DNA from: an uncultured Collinsella sp.
Lineage (GTDB): Bacteria > Actinomycetota > Coriobacteriia > Coriobacteriales > Coriobacteriaceae
NCBI GenBank assembly: GCA_949285915.1
Contig: CASDZW010000015.1
Span: forward strand, 1 to 64,000
Direction: 5' to 3'
Length of the DNA: 64,000 bases
Position 1 is the stretch's first letter, and each line of letters starts with the position of its first letter. The notes under the pieces were generated by a model, which made no database searches, was not told the DNA's origin, and saw only the letters and a list, made by a program, of their open reading frames with translations. The position numbers were made by a program, and so were the translations under genes. This document shows positions 33,505 through 41,398 of the stretch, one piece after another.

Positions 33505-34158
33505 CTAATGGATCAGGGGGATCGCTCGCGTGGCGACGCGCTTAAGCAGGGCGGGCGAATGGGAAACGACGATAAGACCCATCGAGCGCTCCTGCGCGAT
33601 CGCCATAACCTCGTGCCAAATCTGCGCCTGGGTGAGGGCGTCGAGCATGGCAGTCATTTCGTCGCAGATGAGATACCGGGGCCGCGCGAGCAGCGCGCGC
33701 ACGATGGCAAGTCGCATGAGCTCGCCGCCGGAGAGTTCATGCGGCAGGCGGTCGAGCCACGCGTCGCGCACGCCCAGGCGCTCGAGAAGACCCGACGCCT
33801 CGATTGCGCTGCGCGCGTCCTCCCCATCTGCAATGCCCTCAGCGAGGGAACGCACCAGTGGTAAGCGCGGGTCGAAGGCCTGCTCAGGGTGCTGCCAGAT
33901 GAGCTGCACGGGCCGAGGACCGCGCCATGACCGGTAGGGGCGCTCACCGGCACGGGACGCCTCGGCTCCGTCCACCTCGATACGGCCCTCATTCAAGGGA
34001 AGGTAGCCCGCTATCAGACGGCAGAGCGTCGTCTTGCCGCTCCCCGAGGGCGCGGTGAGAGCGACCCGCTCGCCCGGATCCACGGTAAGGCTCACGCCCC
34101 TGAGCACGGGCGCGCAGCCGGGATAGGAGAACCCGGCGTTTTCAACGATAAGGCTCAT
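33505..34158 (-). CDS. Peptide/nickel-type ABC importer ATPase (DppF/NikE-like)
   Basis: The protein has 217 residues, short for this family. Walker A APSGSGKTTL, signature LSGGELMRL and Walker B YLICDEMTAMLD are all present, with His in the VVSHSPALLK switch. It is the last gene of a five-gene importer operon; ATG 34158 overlaps the stop of the preceding ATPase gene by four bases. The typical C-terminal oligopeptide-binding extension is missing, so it resembles the smaller metal-importer NikE type. Confidence 0.92.
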   Translation of the reverse strand: MSLIVENAGFSYPGCAPVLRGVSLTVDPGERVALTAPSGSGKTTLCRLIAGYLPLNEGRIEVDGAEASRAGERPYRSWRGPRPVQLIWQHPEQAFDPRLPLVRSLAEGIADGEDARSAIEASGLLERLGVRDAWLDRLPHELSGGELMRLAIVRALLARPRYLICDEMTAMLDALTQAQIWHEVMAIAQERSMGLIVVSHSPALLKRVATRAIPLIH

Positions 34159-35117
34159 GACCGTCCCTCCCCTTCTACGGAAACAGGCGCGACGTCGCTA
34201 GCGAGCGACTCCCCTTCTACGGGCGCAAAGTCGCGGTCGGGCAGCGCATGCCAGAGTGCGCGCGTGAACGGGTGCGTAAGGAGTTCGGGCGAGGCAAAGC
34301 TCGCGCACGGGGTCTCCTCGACGACGGTGCCCTCGTGAAAGACCGCCACGCGGTCCGCCACGCGCAGGGCGAGCTCGATGTCGTGGGTGATGAGCATGAC
34401 GCCTCCCCCGCCGTCGGCAAAGGCACGTAGGTCGTCGAGGGCGTGCACCGCAAGGTCCAGATCGAGACCGGGCGTGGGCTCGTCGGCGATGATGAGCCGG
34501 GGCTCGTCAATAAGGGCGGAGATGAGCAGCATGCGCCGCGCCATGCCGCCCGAGAGCTCGTGGGGGTAGAGGCGCTCGACCGCCGCATCGAGTCCGTAGG
34601 CGCGCATGAGCTCACGCATGCGCGCGCGACGGCGCTCGGCTGCCGCGCGCGCATCGGCGCTGCGTCCCGTGGGCCCCACAATCTGGTCGCCCACGCGCAT
34701 GAGCGGGTCGAGGTTCGCCACGCTTTGCGGAACGAGCGCTATGCCGCGGCCGCGGAGCTCGGCGAGACGGGCAGCGTCCATGGCCTCGCCGTCAAACCAG
34801 ATGTTGCCCTCCACGAGCGCGTTTGGCTCGAACTGCCCCATGATCGCGTTTGCAAGCACGCTCTTGCCCGAGCCGCTCGCGCCCACCACGGCGAGCACCT
34901 CGCCCGCATGCACCGATACGGTGAGGTCCCGAAGCACCGGCAGCAGCACGCGGCCCGCCCGGAAGAAGGGCGCCTGCGCGTCGTACATCTCGAAACTGAC
35001 CGACAGGTGCTCGACGGTGAGCAGATGGTGCCCGCCGCCGTGGTGCGACGTGGCGGCGTGGGCATGGTGATGGTGGAACTCGGTATCATGATGGCGCGCA
35101 TCGGCAATCGAGCTCAT
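34155..35117 (-). CDS. Peptide/nickel-type ABC importer ATPase with histidine-rich head (DppD/NikD-like)
   Basis: The protein has 320 residues. The first ~32 residues contain eleven histidines (ARHH...FHHHHAHA...SHHGGGHH), an unusual metal-binding-like head that is not part of the ABC fold. Then follow Walker A GASGSGKSVL, signature LSGGMARR, Walker B LIIADEPTPGLD and the ITHDIELAL switch. It pairs with the smaller ATPase downstream. The head suggests a transition metal such as nickel as cargo or as regulator, which is inference. Confidence 0.93.
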   Translation of the reverse strand: MSSIADARHHDTEFHHHHAHAATSHHGGGHHLLTVEHLSVSFEMYDAQAPFFRAGRVLLPVLRDLTVSVHAGEVLAVVGASGSGKSVLANAIMGQFEPNALVEGNIWFDGEAMDAARLAELRGRGIALVPQSVANLDPLMRVGDQIVGPTGRSADARAAAERRRARMRELMRAYGLDAAVERLYPHELSGGMARRMLLISALIDEPRLIIADEPTPGLDLDLAVHALDDLRAFADGGGGVMLITHDIELALRVADRVAVFHEGTVVEETPCASFASPELLTHPFTRALWHALPDRDFAPVEGESLASDVAPVSVEGEGRS

Positions 35118-35886
35118 CGCTGCACCTCCTCGGGCGTCACGAGCGAGCGGAGCGCCGACCCGATACGGTCAAACAAAAGCACGGCCGCCAAGAGGGCAAG
35201 ACCGGGAAAGACGGCGAGCCACCAGGCGCCCGCTGTAAGGTAGCCCATGGCCTCGGAGAGGATGACGCCGATGGCGGGCTGCTCAGGCGACAGGCCAAAC
35301 CCGAGAAACGTGATGGACGCCTCGTGCAGGATGGCGTGCGGAAAGAGCAGAACGAGCCCCACCAGGTACTGCGGGAGCACGTGAGGGACGATGTGGGCAA
35401 GCGCGATGCGCACACGTGAGACGCCGAGCGCCTCGGAAGCCGCGAGATAGGGCGCCGAGCGCAGCTGCAGAATCTCTGCGCGCAGCACGCGTGCAAGGCT
35501 TGGCCAATGCGTGAGGGCGATGCCCGCGAGAACGCCCACGGTCCCGCGGCCGAGCGCGTAGCTCACGAGTACGAGCAACACGATGTGTGGGATGCCCATG
35601 ACAAGGTCGATGAGCCACGACACCGCCGCATCCGCCGCGCGACCGCCGAGGGCGGCGATAAGTGCGAGGGCAAGGGCGATGAGCGACGATGCGACCGCGG
35701 CCACAAGACCGACCCCGAGCGAGGTGGAGAACCCGGCGGCGCGATACCCGCGACCGCCACGGCAAGCAGCGCGAGCGCCGCGACAACGATCCAGGCAAGA
35801 AGCGCCCGTCTGCCGCCTGCGCGCCCAAGAGGCACGGGGCGGTGCAGAACTGCGGCTGCAGGCTTGTGCGAGCTATGCGCCGACAT
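35114..35886 (-). pseudogene. Peptide/nickel-type ABC importer permease (DppC/NikC-like), frameshifted
   Basis: The 196-residue frame (35114-35704) carries the DppC-type core: FSTSLGVGLVAAVAS, the GIPHIVLLVLVSY segment and the EAA loop SEALGVSRVRIALAHIVPHVLPQYL. The expected start and first membrane segment (MSAHSSHKP..., LLAWIVVAALALLAVAVAGI) lie in another frame from ATG 35886. The two frames meet near 35735-35742 in GTATCGCGCCGCCGGGTTC, where a single-base change restores one protein of ~257 residues. Either the permease is broken in this strain or one base is wrong in the assembly. ATG 35886 overlaps the end of the upstream permease gene by 14 nt. Confidence 0.8.
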
Positions 35887-36949
35887 GGGCCACCCCCTTG
35901 CGCATCCGAGGGTCGATCACGCCGTAGAGAAGGTTTGCCGCGAGGTTTCCCGCAAAGACAATCGTCGCGGTCGCAAGTGCGATGCCCACCAGAAGCGGCG
36001 CGTCGCCGCCGAGCCCCGCCGTGACCGCGGCCTGACCAAGGCCGGGATAGGAGAACACCTGCTCCACGAGGACCGAGCCGCCAATGATCTCGCTCACCTG
36101 GGCGCACTCGAGCGTGAGCGCGGGCAGCACGAGGTTACGCAGGCCGTGGCGGAGAACTACAGAGAGCTCGGACTCGCCGCGCAGGCGGGCAAAACGCACG
36201 TAGTCGCTCGCCATGACCTCGCAGGTCTTCTCACGCGTGTGGAGCGCCACGTTGGCGACACCGGTGAGCGAGAGCGTGAGTGCGGGCAGCACCGCATGAT
36301 GGAGGCGCTCCGCTAAAGACGCCTCGGCCCCCGCCCCGATGGGCGCGGCGAAACCGACAGGAAACCACCCCAGATACACTGCGAAGAGCATGAGGGCGAG
36401 CATGGCGAGCCAGAAAGTGGGCGTGGCGGAAAGTAGGTAGCACCAGCCGCAGATCACCCGGTCGAGCCGAGAGCCGCGGCGCGCGCCCGCCACAACGCCG
36501 AGCACGAACCCGATCACGCCCGAGAGCAGCCACGCCACCGCGAGCAGAAGCGCCGACGAAGCGAGGCGCTCACCCACCACCGAGACGACCGGCGCGTTGA
36601 AGCGGAGGCTCTCGCCAAAGTCGCCGCGGATCGCATCGAAAAGCCAGGCGCCGTAGCGCTCGAGAATGCCCTCGCCCGCGCCCCAGCGCTCGGCAAGCGC
36701 GGCGCGACGCTCCGGGCTCATGGTGAGGTAGGCCGTCTGCCCCACGTTTGCCTGAACGGGATCGATGGGCGAGGCGGCCACAAGCGCAAAGGTCACAAAG
36801 CTCACGGCGAGCATAAGGAGCACAAAGCGGAAGACCGTGCGCACGGGCCAGGGGATGCGACGCCAGGCGCGCGCGAGCGCGTCAGCAACGCCGGATACTG
36901 CCGTGCCAGATGCCACGGCACGCTTTGACCCCGTCCCCAAATGACTCAC
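35873..36949 (-). CDS. Peptide/nickel-type ABC importer permease (DppB/NikB-like)
   Basis: The protein has 358 residues and six membrane segments, the first about 38-60, with the family's SPIDPVQANVG loop and a late EAA-like RLRGESELSVVLRHGLRNLVLP. The start is GTG 36949, whose GTGA overlaps the stop of the binding-protein gene; this gives the coupling seen throughout the operon. It forms the channel with the frameshifted permease downstream. Confidence 0.9.
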   Translation of the reverse strand: MSHLGTGSKRAVASGTAVSGVADALARAWRRIPWPVRTVFRFVLLMLAVSFVTFALVAASPIDPVQANVGQTAYLTMSPERRAALAERWGAGEGILERYGAWLFDAIRGDFGESLRFNAPVVSVVGERLASSALLLAVAWLLSGVIGFVLGVVAGARRGSRLDRVICGWCYLLSATPTFWLAMLALMLFAVYLGWFPVGFAAPIGAGAEASLAERLHHAVLPALTLSLTGVANVALHTREKTCEVMASDYVRFARLRGESELSVVLRHGLRNLVLPALTLECAQVSEIIGGSVLVEQVFSYPGLGQAAVTAGLGGDAPLLVGIALATATIVFAGNLAANLLYGVIDPRMRKGVAHVGA

Positions 36950-38628
36950 TGGGCCCAGCTCCAACGGTCCACGTTGTTCACGAGCGACCAGCCGTGCCCG
37001 TGCGGATGGGGCTTCTGGTCGGCCACGTCGAGCCCGCTGCGCTTGAAGTACAGGTGGTCGACGTTTGCAATCCACGCCCACGTCGCTGCGCCCTTGGGTG
37101 CAAAGCCGTCCTCGCCGTCCCATGCGGCGAGCTGCCAGTGGCCGTAGGAGTCCTCGACCGCGGGCTCGGCAAGCGCATCGTCCAGATGCCCGTCGATCGC
37201 CGCGCTCTCGTAGCCGGCGTAGTTGCCCCAGCCGGTCGAGTAGTTGAGTGCATACACCTCGATGGGCGAGTTGGACCCCCAGCCCCACATGATGGGGGCC
37301 TCGTACTGGTGGCTGTAGACCTCGTCCCAGCTGCCCCCGTGCGGGGTGACCTCGATGCCCACCCCGGCAAGCTGGTTGGCAAGCTCGTAGGTGAGCGCCT
37401 GGCGCACCGAATCGTCGGACGAGTACCAGATGTCGAGCGCCGCGCGGACGCCCCCCTTGGCGCGCACGCCGTCCTCCCCCATTGTCCAGCCGGCAGCATC
37501 GAGCAGCGCGCGGGCGCGCTCGGGGTCGTAGGCACCCTCCATGTCCGGGCTTGACCAGGGCATGTTGTCGCTCACGCTAAAGGCCGGCTTGCCATAGCCT
37601 GCAAGCACGTGGTCGATCATGGCGTCGCGGTCGATGGCGCAGTTGATGGCGCGCCGCACGGCAACGTCGCAGGTGACGTCGTTACCCTGGGGGTAGACCA
37701 TGTCGCCTTCGACCACCTTTGTGCCGCCCGCGGGCAGCACCGGCAGCGAGATGCCGCGCGAGTCCACGGTCGCGTAGCTCACGAGCTCATAGCCCTCAAA
37801 CGCTTGGTGCGCATGCGTGGCAAAGGTGTAGGCAATGTCCACCTCGCCCGCCTGGACCGCCGCGAGCGCAGCGTCCTCGGCCATAAAGACCACGACCACG
37901 CGCTCCATACGCGGCGCCTCGCCGTAGTAGCGCGGGTTGGCAACAAACACCGCCTGCTGCCCGCGGTCCCAGCGCTCGAGCAGGTAGCGGCCCGACCCCA
38001 CGGGCGCCTCGCCATACCCCTCGCCATAGGCGTGCTCCGGCACGATACCAAGCACCGCGAGCGTGTAGAGAAGGGCGTTGTAGGGCTTGTTGAGGTGGAG
38101 CTCGACGGTGTAGTCGCCCGTCGCCACCGCCTTGTCGACCATGGAGAGATCCGCCTCAAAGGCCGTAGAAGCAATGGCGCCGTTGACCGTGAAGGCGACG
38201 TCGGCGGCCGTCAAGGGCTCGCCATCCGAAAAGACAACGTCGTCGCGGATAGCGAAGGTCCAGACGAGGCCGTCTGGCGAGCAGGCGTAATCGGTCGCAA
38301 GATCGCAGACAAAGTTGAGGTCCGCGTCGGTGGTGATGAGGGTTGACTGGATGAGCGGCTCGTGCACGTGCTCGCCGCACCCCCACGAGACGAGGGGGTC
38401 AAAGCCCGCAGCCGGCTCGCTCTCGGTATTCATAGCAACGATGACCTGCGTGCCGTCCGATGCGACGGTTGCCAAGGAGCCGGTCGAGCCCTCTTCTTCT
38501 CCCGAAGCACAACCTGTAGTCGTCACGGCGGCAGCCAAGGCGGCCGCGCCACCGAGCGCAAGCGCGCCACGGCGCGTGATGGGAGTGCCGCCGCGTGCAA
38601 GCGCAGCCCGAACGAGCGTGTCTGGCAT
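36946..38628 (-). CDS. Extracellular solute-binding lipoprotein, family 5 (peptide/nickel type)
   Basis: The protein has 560 residues. The N-terminal TRRGALALGGAAALAAAVTTTGC combines a twin-arginine signal and a lipobox, so it is probably Tat-exported and lipid-anchored at Cys40. The mature part has family 5 motifs (SPDGLVWTFAIRDDVVFSDGEPLTAADVAFT). The C-terminus holds HPHGHGW, a possible metal site. ATG 38628 has AAAGGGG upstream; the longer frame is not supported. It is the first gene of the importer operon, behind a large palindrome at 38681. Heme, peptide or nickel are all possible cargo; I favour a metal or metal chelate. Confidence 0.9.
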   Translation of the reverse strand: MPDTLVRAALARGGTPITRRGALALGGAAALAAAVTTTGCASGEEEGSTGSLATVASDGTQVIVAMNTESEPAAGFDPLVSWGCGEHVHEPLIQSTLITTDADLNFVCDLATDYACSPDGLVWTFAIRDDVVFSDGEPLTAADVAFTVNGAIASTAFEADLSMVDKAVATGDYTVELHLNKPYNALLYTLAVLGIVPEHAYGEGYGEAPVGSGRYLLERWDRGQQAVFVANPRYYGEAPRMERVVVVFMAEDAALAAVQAGEVDIAYTFATHAHQAFEGYELVSYATVDSRGISLPVLPAGGTKVVEGDMVYPQGNDVTCDVAVRRAINCAIDRDAMIDHVLAGYGKPAFSVSDNMPWSSPDMEGAYDPERARALLDAAGWTMGEDGVRAKGGVRAALDIWYSSDDSVRQALTYELANQLAGVGIEVTPHGGSWDEVYSHQYEAPIMWGWGSNSPIEVYALNYSTGWGNYAGYESAAIDGHLDDALAEPAVEDSYGHWQLAAWDGEDGFAPKGAATWAWIANVDHLYFKRSGLDVADQKPHPHGHGWSLVNNVDRWSWAQ

Positions 38629-38680
38629 GATGCCCCTTTCCGGCGGGGCCCCGTACACGCCCCCAGCTATCTGATAGAAA

Positions 38681-38707
38681 GTGTTACGAATTCTGAATTC
38701 GTGTTAC
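38681..38707. promoter_or_regulatory. Palindromic operator before the ABC importer operon
   Basis: ACGAATTC-T-GAATTCGT is a perfect inverted repeat (38686-38702), flanked by two direct GTGTTAC copies (38681-38687 and 38701-38707). It lies 53 nt upstream of the binding-protein ATG, where a repressor would sit. It resembles sites of metal-sensing regulators, but no regulator gene is next to it. Confidence 0.55.
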
Positions 38708-38814
38708 CGCAAGGCATCATACCACACTGCGGCCTCCCGAGCGCACGGTTCCCGCATCACCCCGCCGCACGTGCCCCCGCAACCGCTCTCGACGGAGTGC
38801 GCCCCCGACGAGCG

Positions 38815-40212
38815 CTAGTCGAGCAGGTAGGCTAGCAGCTCGTCGCACCTGTTGGGCACCGCGCCCGCCATAGCGGCGTCGAGCGCACGGGCGAGGAGCT
38901 CGCCCACCCGGGGCCCCGGCTGCACGCCGCGCTCGATAAGGTCGCGTCCCTTGAGGTCGAGCGTGGCGGTGCTGTACGCCTCGCCGTTGGCGATAAGCTC
39001 GCGCACCATCTCGCGCATGCGCTCGATTTCGGCGATGCAGGCAAAGCAGCTCGGCGCCTTGCCGAGGGCGTCCGCCCGTTTGAGGGTGAGAAGCTCGTTC
39101 ATAAGGCGCGGTGCGTCGAGTCCGCCGCCCGAGAGCCGCTGCATCATGCGAAGCAGGTCCTCGCGCTCGGCCCGCAGGGGCAGGTCGTGGTAGCGAATGA
39201 GAAGCGTCACCTCGCGGATGAGCTCGGTCGGGCGCGCTAGGCGGCGCATGATGTCGCGCGCCATGTCCGCACCGCGCTCCGGATGCCCAAAGAAGTGCCC
39301 CGCCCCGCGCTTGTCCCGGGTGAAGGTTTCGGGCTTTCCCACATCGTGCAGAAGCGCCGCCCACATGAGCGCCGGCGCCCGGTCGGCCTCCCCCGCTGCG
39401 GCGAGCACGTGCGCCGTGTGCTCGTAGACGTCGTAGATGTGATAGCGGCTGTGCTGGTCGAACCCGCGGCAGGGCGCGAGTTCGGGTATGGCCGCACACA
39501 TGATCTCGGGGTAGCGCTCGAGCGCCTCGCCGCCGCGCCCTGTGGCGAGTATGCCGTCGAGCTCGGTGCCCACACGCTCGCGCGCAACCTGGTCAAGAAG
39601 CGGTGCGCACGCAGCAAGGGCAGCGGCTGTTGCGGGGTCCATGGCAAAGGCGAGGCGGCTCGCAAAGCGCACCGCGCGCAGCATACGGAGCGCATCCTCC
39701 TCAAACCGGCGCCTGGGCTCCCCTACCGCACGGATAATCCGGCGGCGAATGTCACCCCGGCCGTCGTAGAGGTCAAGCAGGCCGCGGTCGGGATGCCATG
39801 CCATGGCGTTTACCGTAAAGTCGCGCCGGGCAAGGTCCTCCTCGACCCGCTCGGCACGCCGGATGCTCTCGGGATGGCGCCCGTCGGTATAGAAGCCGTC
39901 ATAGCGGTAGCTCGTCACCTCAACGCGCTCGCCGTCTACCACCGCGGTGATGCCGCCAAAGCGCGTGCCCGATTCCACCACGGCGATGCTCGCCGCCTCG
40001 AGGGCGCGCTTGCTCTCCTGCCAAGAACCGGAGCAGCAGATGTCGATGTCATGGCTCGGCGCGCCCATGAGGGCGTCGCGCACCCAGCCGCCCACAAACC
40101 ACGCCTCAAGGCCCCCCACCTCAAGCGCGCGCAACACCGCGAGCGCCGGGGCCGAGGGCCGAGCCGAGAGCAGGGTGTCACCTGCGAGCGAGCTGTCGAG
40201 CGTCTGCACCAT
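38815..40212 (-). CDS. cca: CCA tRNA nucleotidyltransferase with HD domain
   Basis: The enzyme adds or repairs the 3' CCA of tRNAs. The 465 residues have the class II polymerase head (FVGGWVRDALMGAPSHDIDI, with the DxD pair), the RRDFTVNAMAWHP and RRRFEEDALRMLRAVRFASRL motifs, then an HD domain (MWAALLHDVGKP and RYHDLPL) as in PcnB/Cca relatives with phosphohydrolase activity. It is monocistronic; the encoded CCA ends of the tRNAs in this window mean it would mainly repair. Confidence 0.93.
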   Translation of the reverse strand: MVQTLDSSLAGDTLLSARPSAPALAVLRALEVGGLEAWFVGGWVRDALMGAPSHDIDICCSGSWQESKRALEAASIAVVESGTRFGGITAVVDGERVEVTSYRYDGFYTDGRHPESIRRAERVEEDLARRDFTVNAMAWHPDRGLLDLYDGRGDIRRRIIRAVGEPRRRFEEDALRMLRAVRFASRLAFAMDPATAAALAACAPLLDQVARERVGTELDGILATGRGGEALERYPEIMCAAIPELAPCRGFDQHSRYHIYDVYEHTAHVLAAAGEADRAPALMWAALLHDVGKPETFTRDKRGAGHFFGHPERGADMARDIMRRLARPTELIREVTLLIRYHDLPLRAEREDLLRMMQRLSGGGLDAPRLMNELLTLKRADALGKAPSCFACIAEIERMREMVRELIANGEAYSTATLDLKGRDLIERGVQPGPRVGELLARALDAAMAGAVPNRCDELLAYLLD

Positions 40213-40247
40213 TCCACCGCCTTTCTGTGGCCTTCAGTATACAGAAG

Positions 40248-40276
40248 CAGGGCGCCTCACCGAAGTGAGACGCCCT
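40248..40276 (-). terminator. Hairpin between the sugar kinase and cca genes
   Basis: GGGCGCCTCAC-CGAA-GTGAGACGCCC forms a stem with a mismatch pair just after the sugar kinase stop on the minus strand. No clear T-run follows, so it may be a weak terminator. Confidence 0.5.
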
Positions 40277-40331
40277 GTGCGCGTCAGAAGCGTATCGGTA
40301 AAGCTACGCGGGAAAGCTTGGTGCCTTCAGT

Positions 40332-41264
40332 CTACTCGCGCGGAAGCTTGCGGACCGCGATGTGCTTGCTGTACTCGTCCACATGGCCAAAGTCACCGAG
40401 GCCGGCGCTCTCGCAGACGTTCGCTCCGGTGGCGAGGGCCAGCTTCAGGGCCTCCTCGACGTTGTCGCGATCGTCGTACCACTTGTGGAGGAACGCGGCG
40501 AGCGTGCAGTCGCCGGCGCAGACGGAGGACACGAGCTTGATGTTGAACTCGCGCTTGGCGTACCAGATGTCCTCGCCGTTGGAGAAGTAGGCGCTGCCGC
40601 GGCTGCCCATGGTGAGCAGGATGTTCTGGACACCGGACTCGTGAGCGAGCTTGAGGGCGCGGCGAGCGTCGTCATCGGTGTCGATCTGAACGCCCCAAAT
40701 GGCGCGCATCTCGTGATGGTTGGGCTTGATGAGCAGCGGCTTGGTGGAGGCGAGCGTCTTGAGCTTATCGCTCGAGAGGTCGAGCACCACGTCGGCGCCC
40801 TTGGCCTTGGCGTGCGCGACAACCTTGTCGAGGAAGTCGGCAGAGGCGCGCGGAGGCACCGAGCCGGAAATCACGAGGCACTCCATCTCGGAGGCGCCAT
40901 CAATGATGTTGAAGAGCTCCTGCTCGTACTGCGGGGTGAGCGGAGCGCCCGGGTTCAGGATGCCGTACTCGTTCTCGCCGTCGTTGATGTAGGCGCAGAT
41001 GCGGGTGATGCCGTCGATCCAAACCGGCTGGCAGAACACGCCCATGTTCATGGTCTCCTCGACGATGAACTTGCCGGTGAAGCCACCGAAGAAGCCGAGA
41101 GCACAGGAGTCCTGGCCAAACTTCTTGAGAGCGAACGAGACGTCGAGGCCCTTACCGTTGGGGGTATAGCTCGCGCCGCCCGTGCGAACGTTCTCGTTCG
41201 GGATGAGCGGAGTGGACTGAACGGTCATATCGACCGCGGGGTTCGCCGTAAGCGTATAGAACAT
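40332..41264 (-). CDS. PfkB-family hexose phosphate kinase (1-phosphofructokinase-like)
   Basis: The protein has 310 residues, the size of FruK/LacC. The start FYTLTANPAVDMTV, the GKGLDVSFALKKFG glycine-rich loop, and the catalytic-base region VCAGDCTLAAFL (GAGD-like) place it in the PfkB group acting on sugar phosphates. It lies downstream of ptsH-ptsI, so it may phosphorylate fructose-1-phosphate made by a PTS; tagatose-6-phosphate is an alternative. ATG 41264 has GGAAGGG upstream; the 5' extension to 41294 is unlikely. Confidence 0.85.
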   Translation of the reverse strand: MFYTLTANPAVDMTVQSTPLIPNENVRTGGASYTPNGKGLDVSFALKKFGQDSCALGFFGGFTGKFIVEETMNMGVFCQPVWIDGITRICAYINDGENEYGILNPGAPLTPQYEQELFNIIDGASEMECLVISGSVPPRASADFLDKVVAHAKAKGADVVLDLSSDKLKTLASTKPLLIKPNHHEMRAIWGVQIDTDDDARRALKLAHESGVQNILLTMGSRGSAYFSNGEDIWYAKREFNIKLVSSVCAGDCTLAAFLHKWYDDRDNVEEALKLALATGANVCESAGLGDFGHVDEYSKHIAVRKLPRE

Positions 41265-41329
41265 GTGCCCTTCCTTTCTTCGGGAAAACTGCATGGCGCA
41301 CAGACGCCATGCAGCATGCGACCGGAATG

Positions 41330-41375
41330 ATTATACGCGTCCGCCGCGCATGTGGCAGCCACTTCCGCGGCGGAC
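41330..41375 (-). promoter_or_regulatory. Strong hairpin followed by a -10 box, ptsI to sugar kinase gap
   Basis: GTCCGCCGCG/CGCGGCGGAC is a perfect 10-bp stem (41339-41348 and 41366-41375). On the minus strand it is followed at once by TATAAT (41330-41335), 66 nt before the sugar kinase ATG. The hairpin could limit read-through from ptsI while the kinase has its own promoter. Confidence 0.55.
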
Positions 41376-41398
41376 TTACATTCCGTTAACCGAATCGC

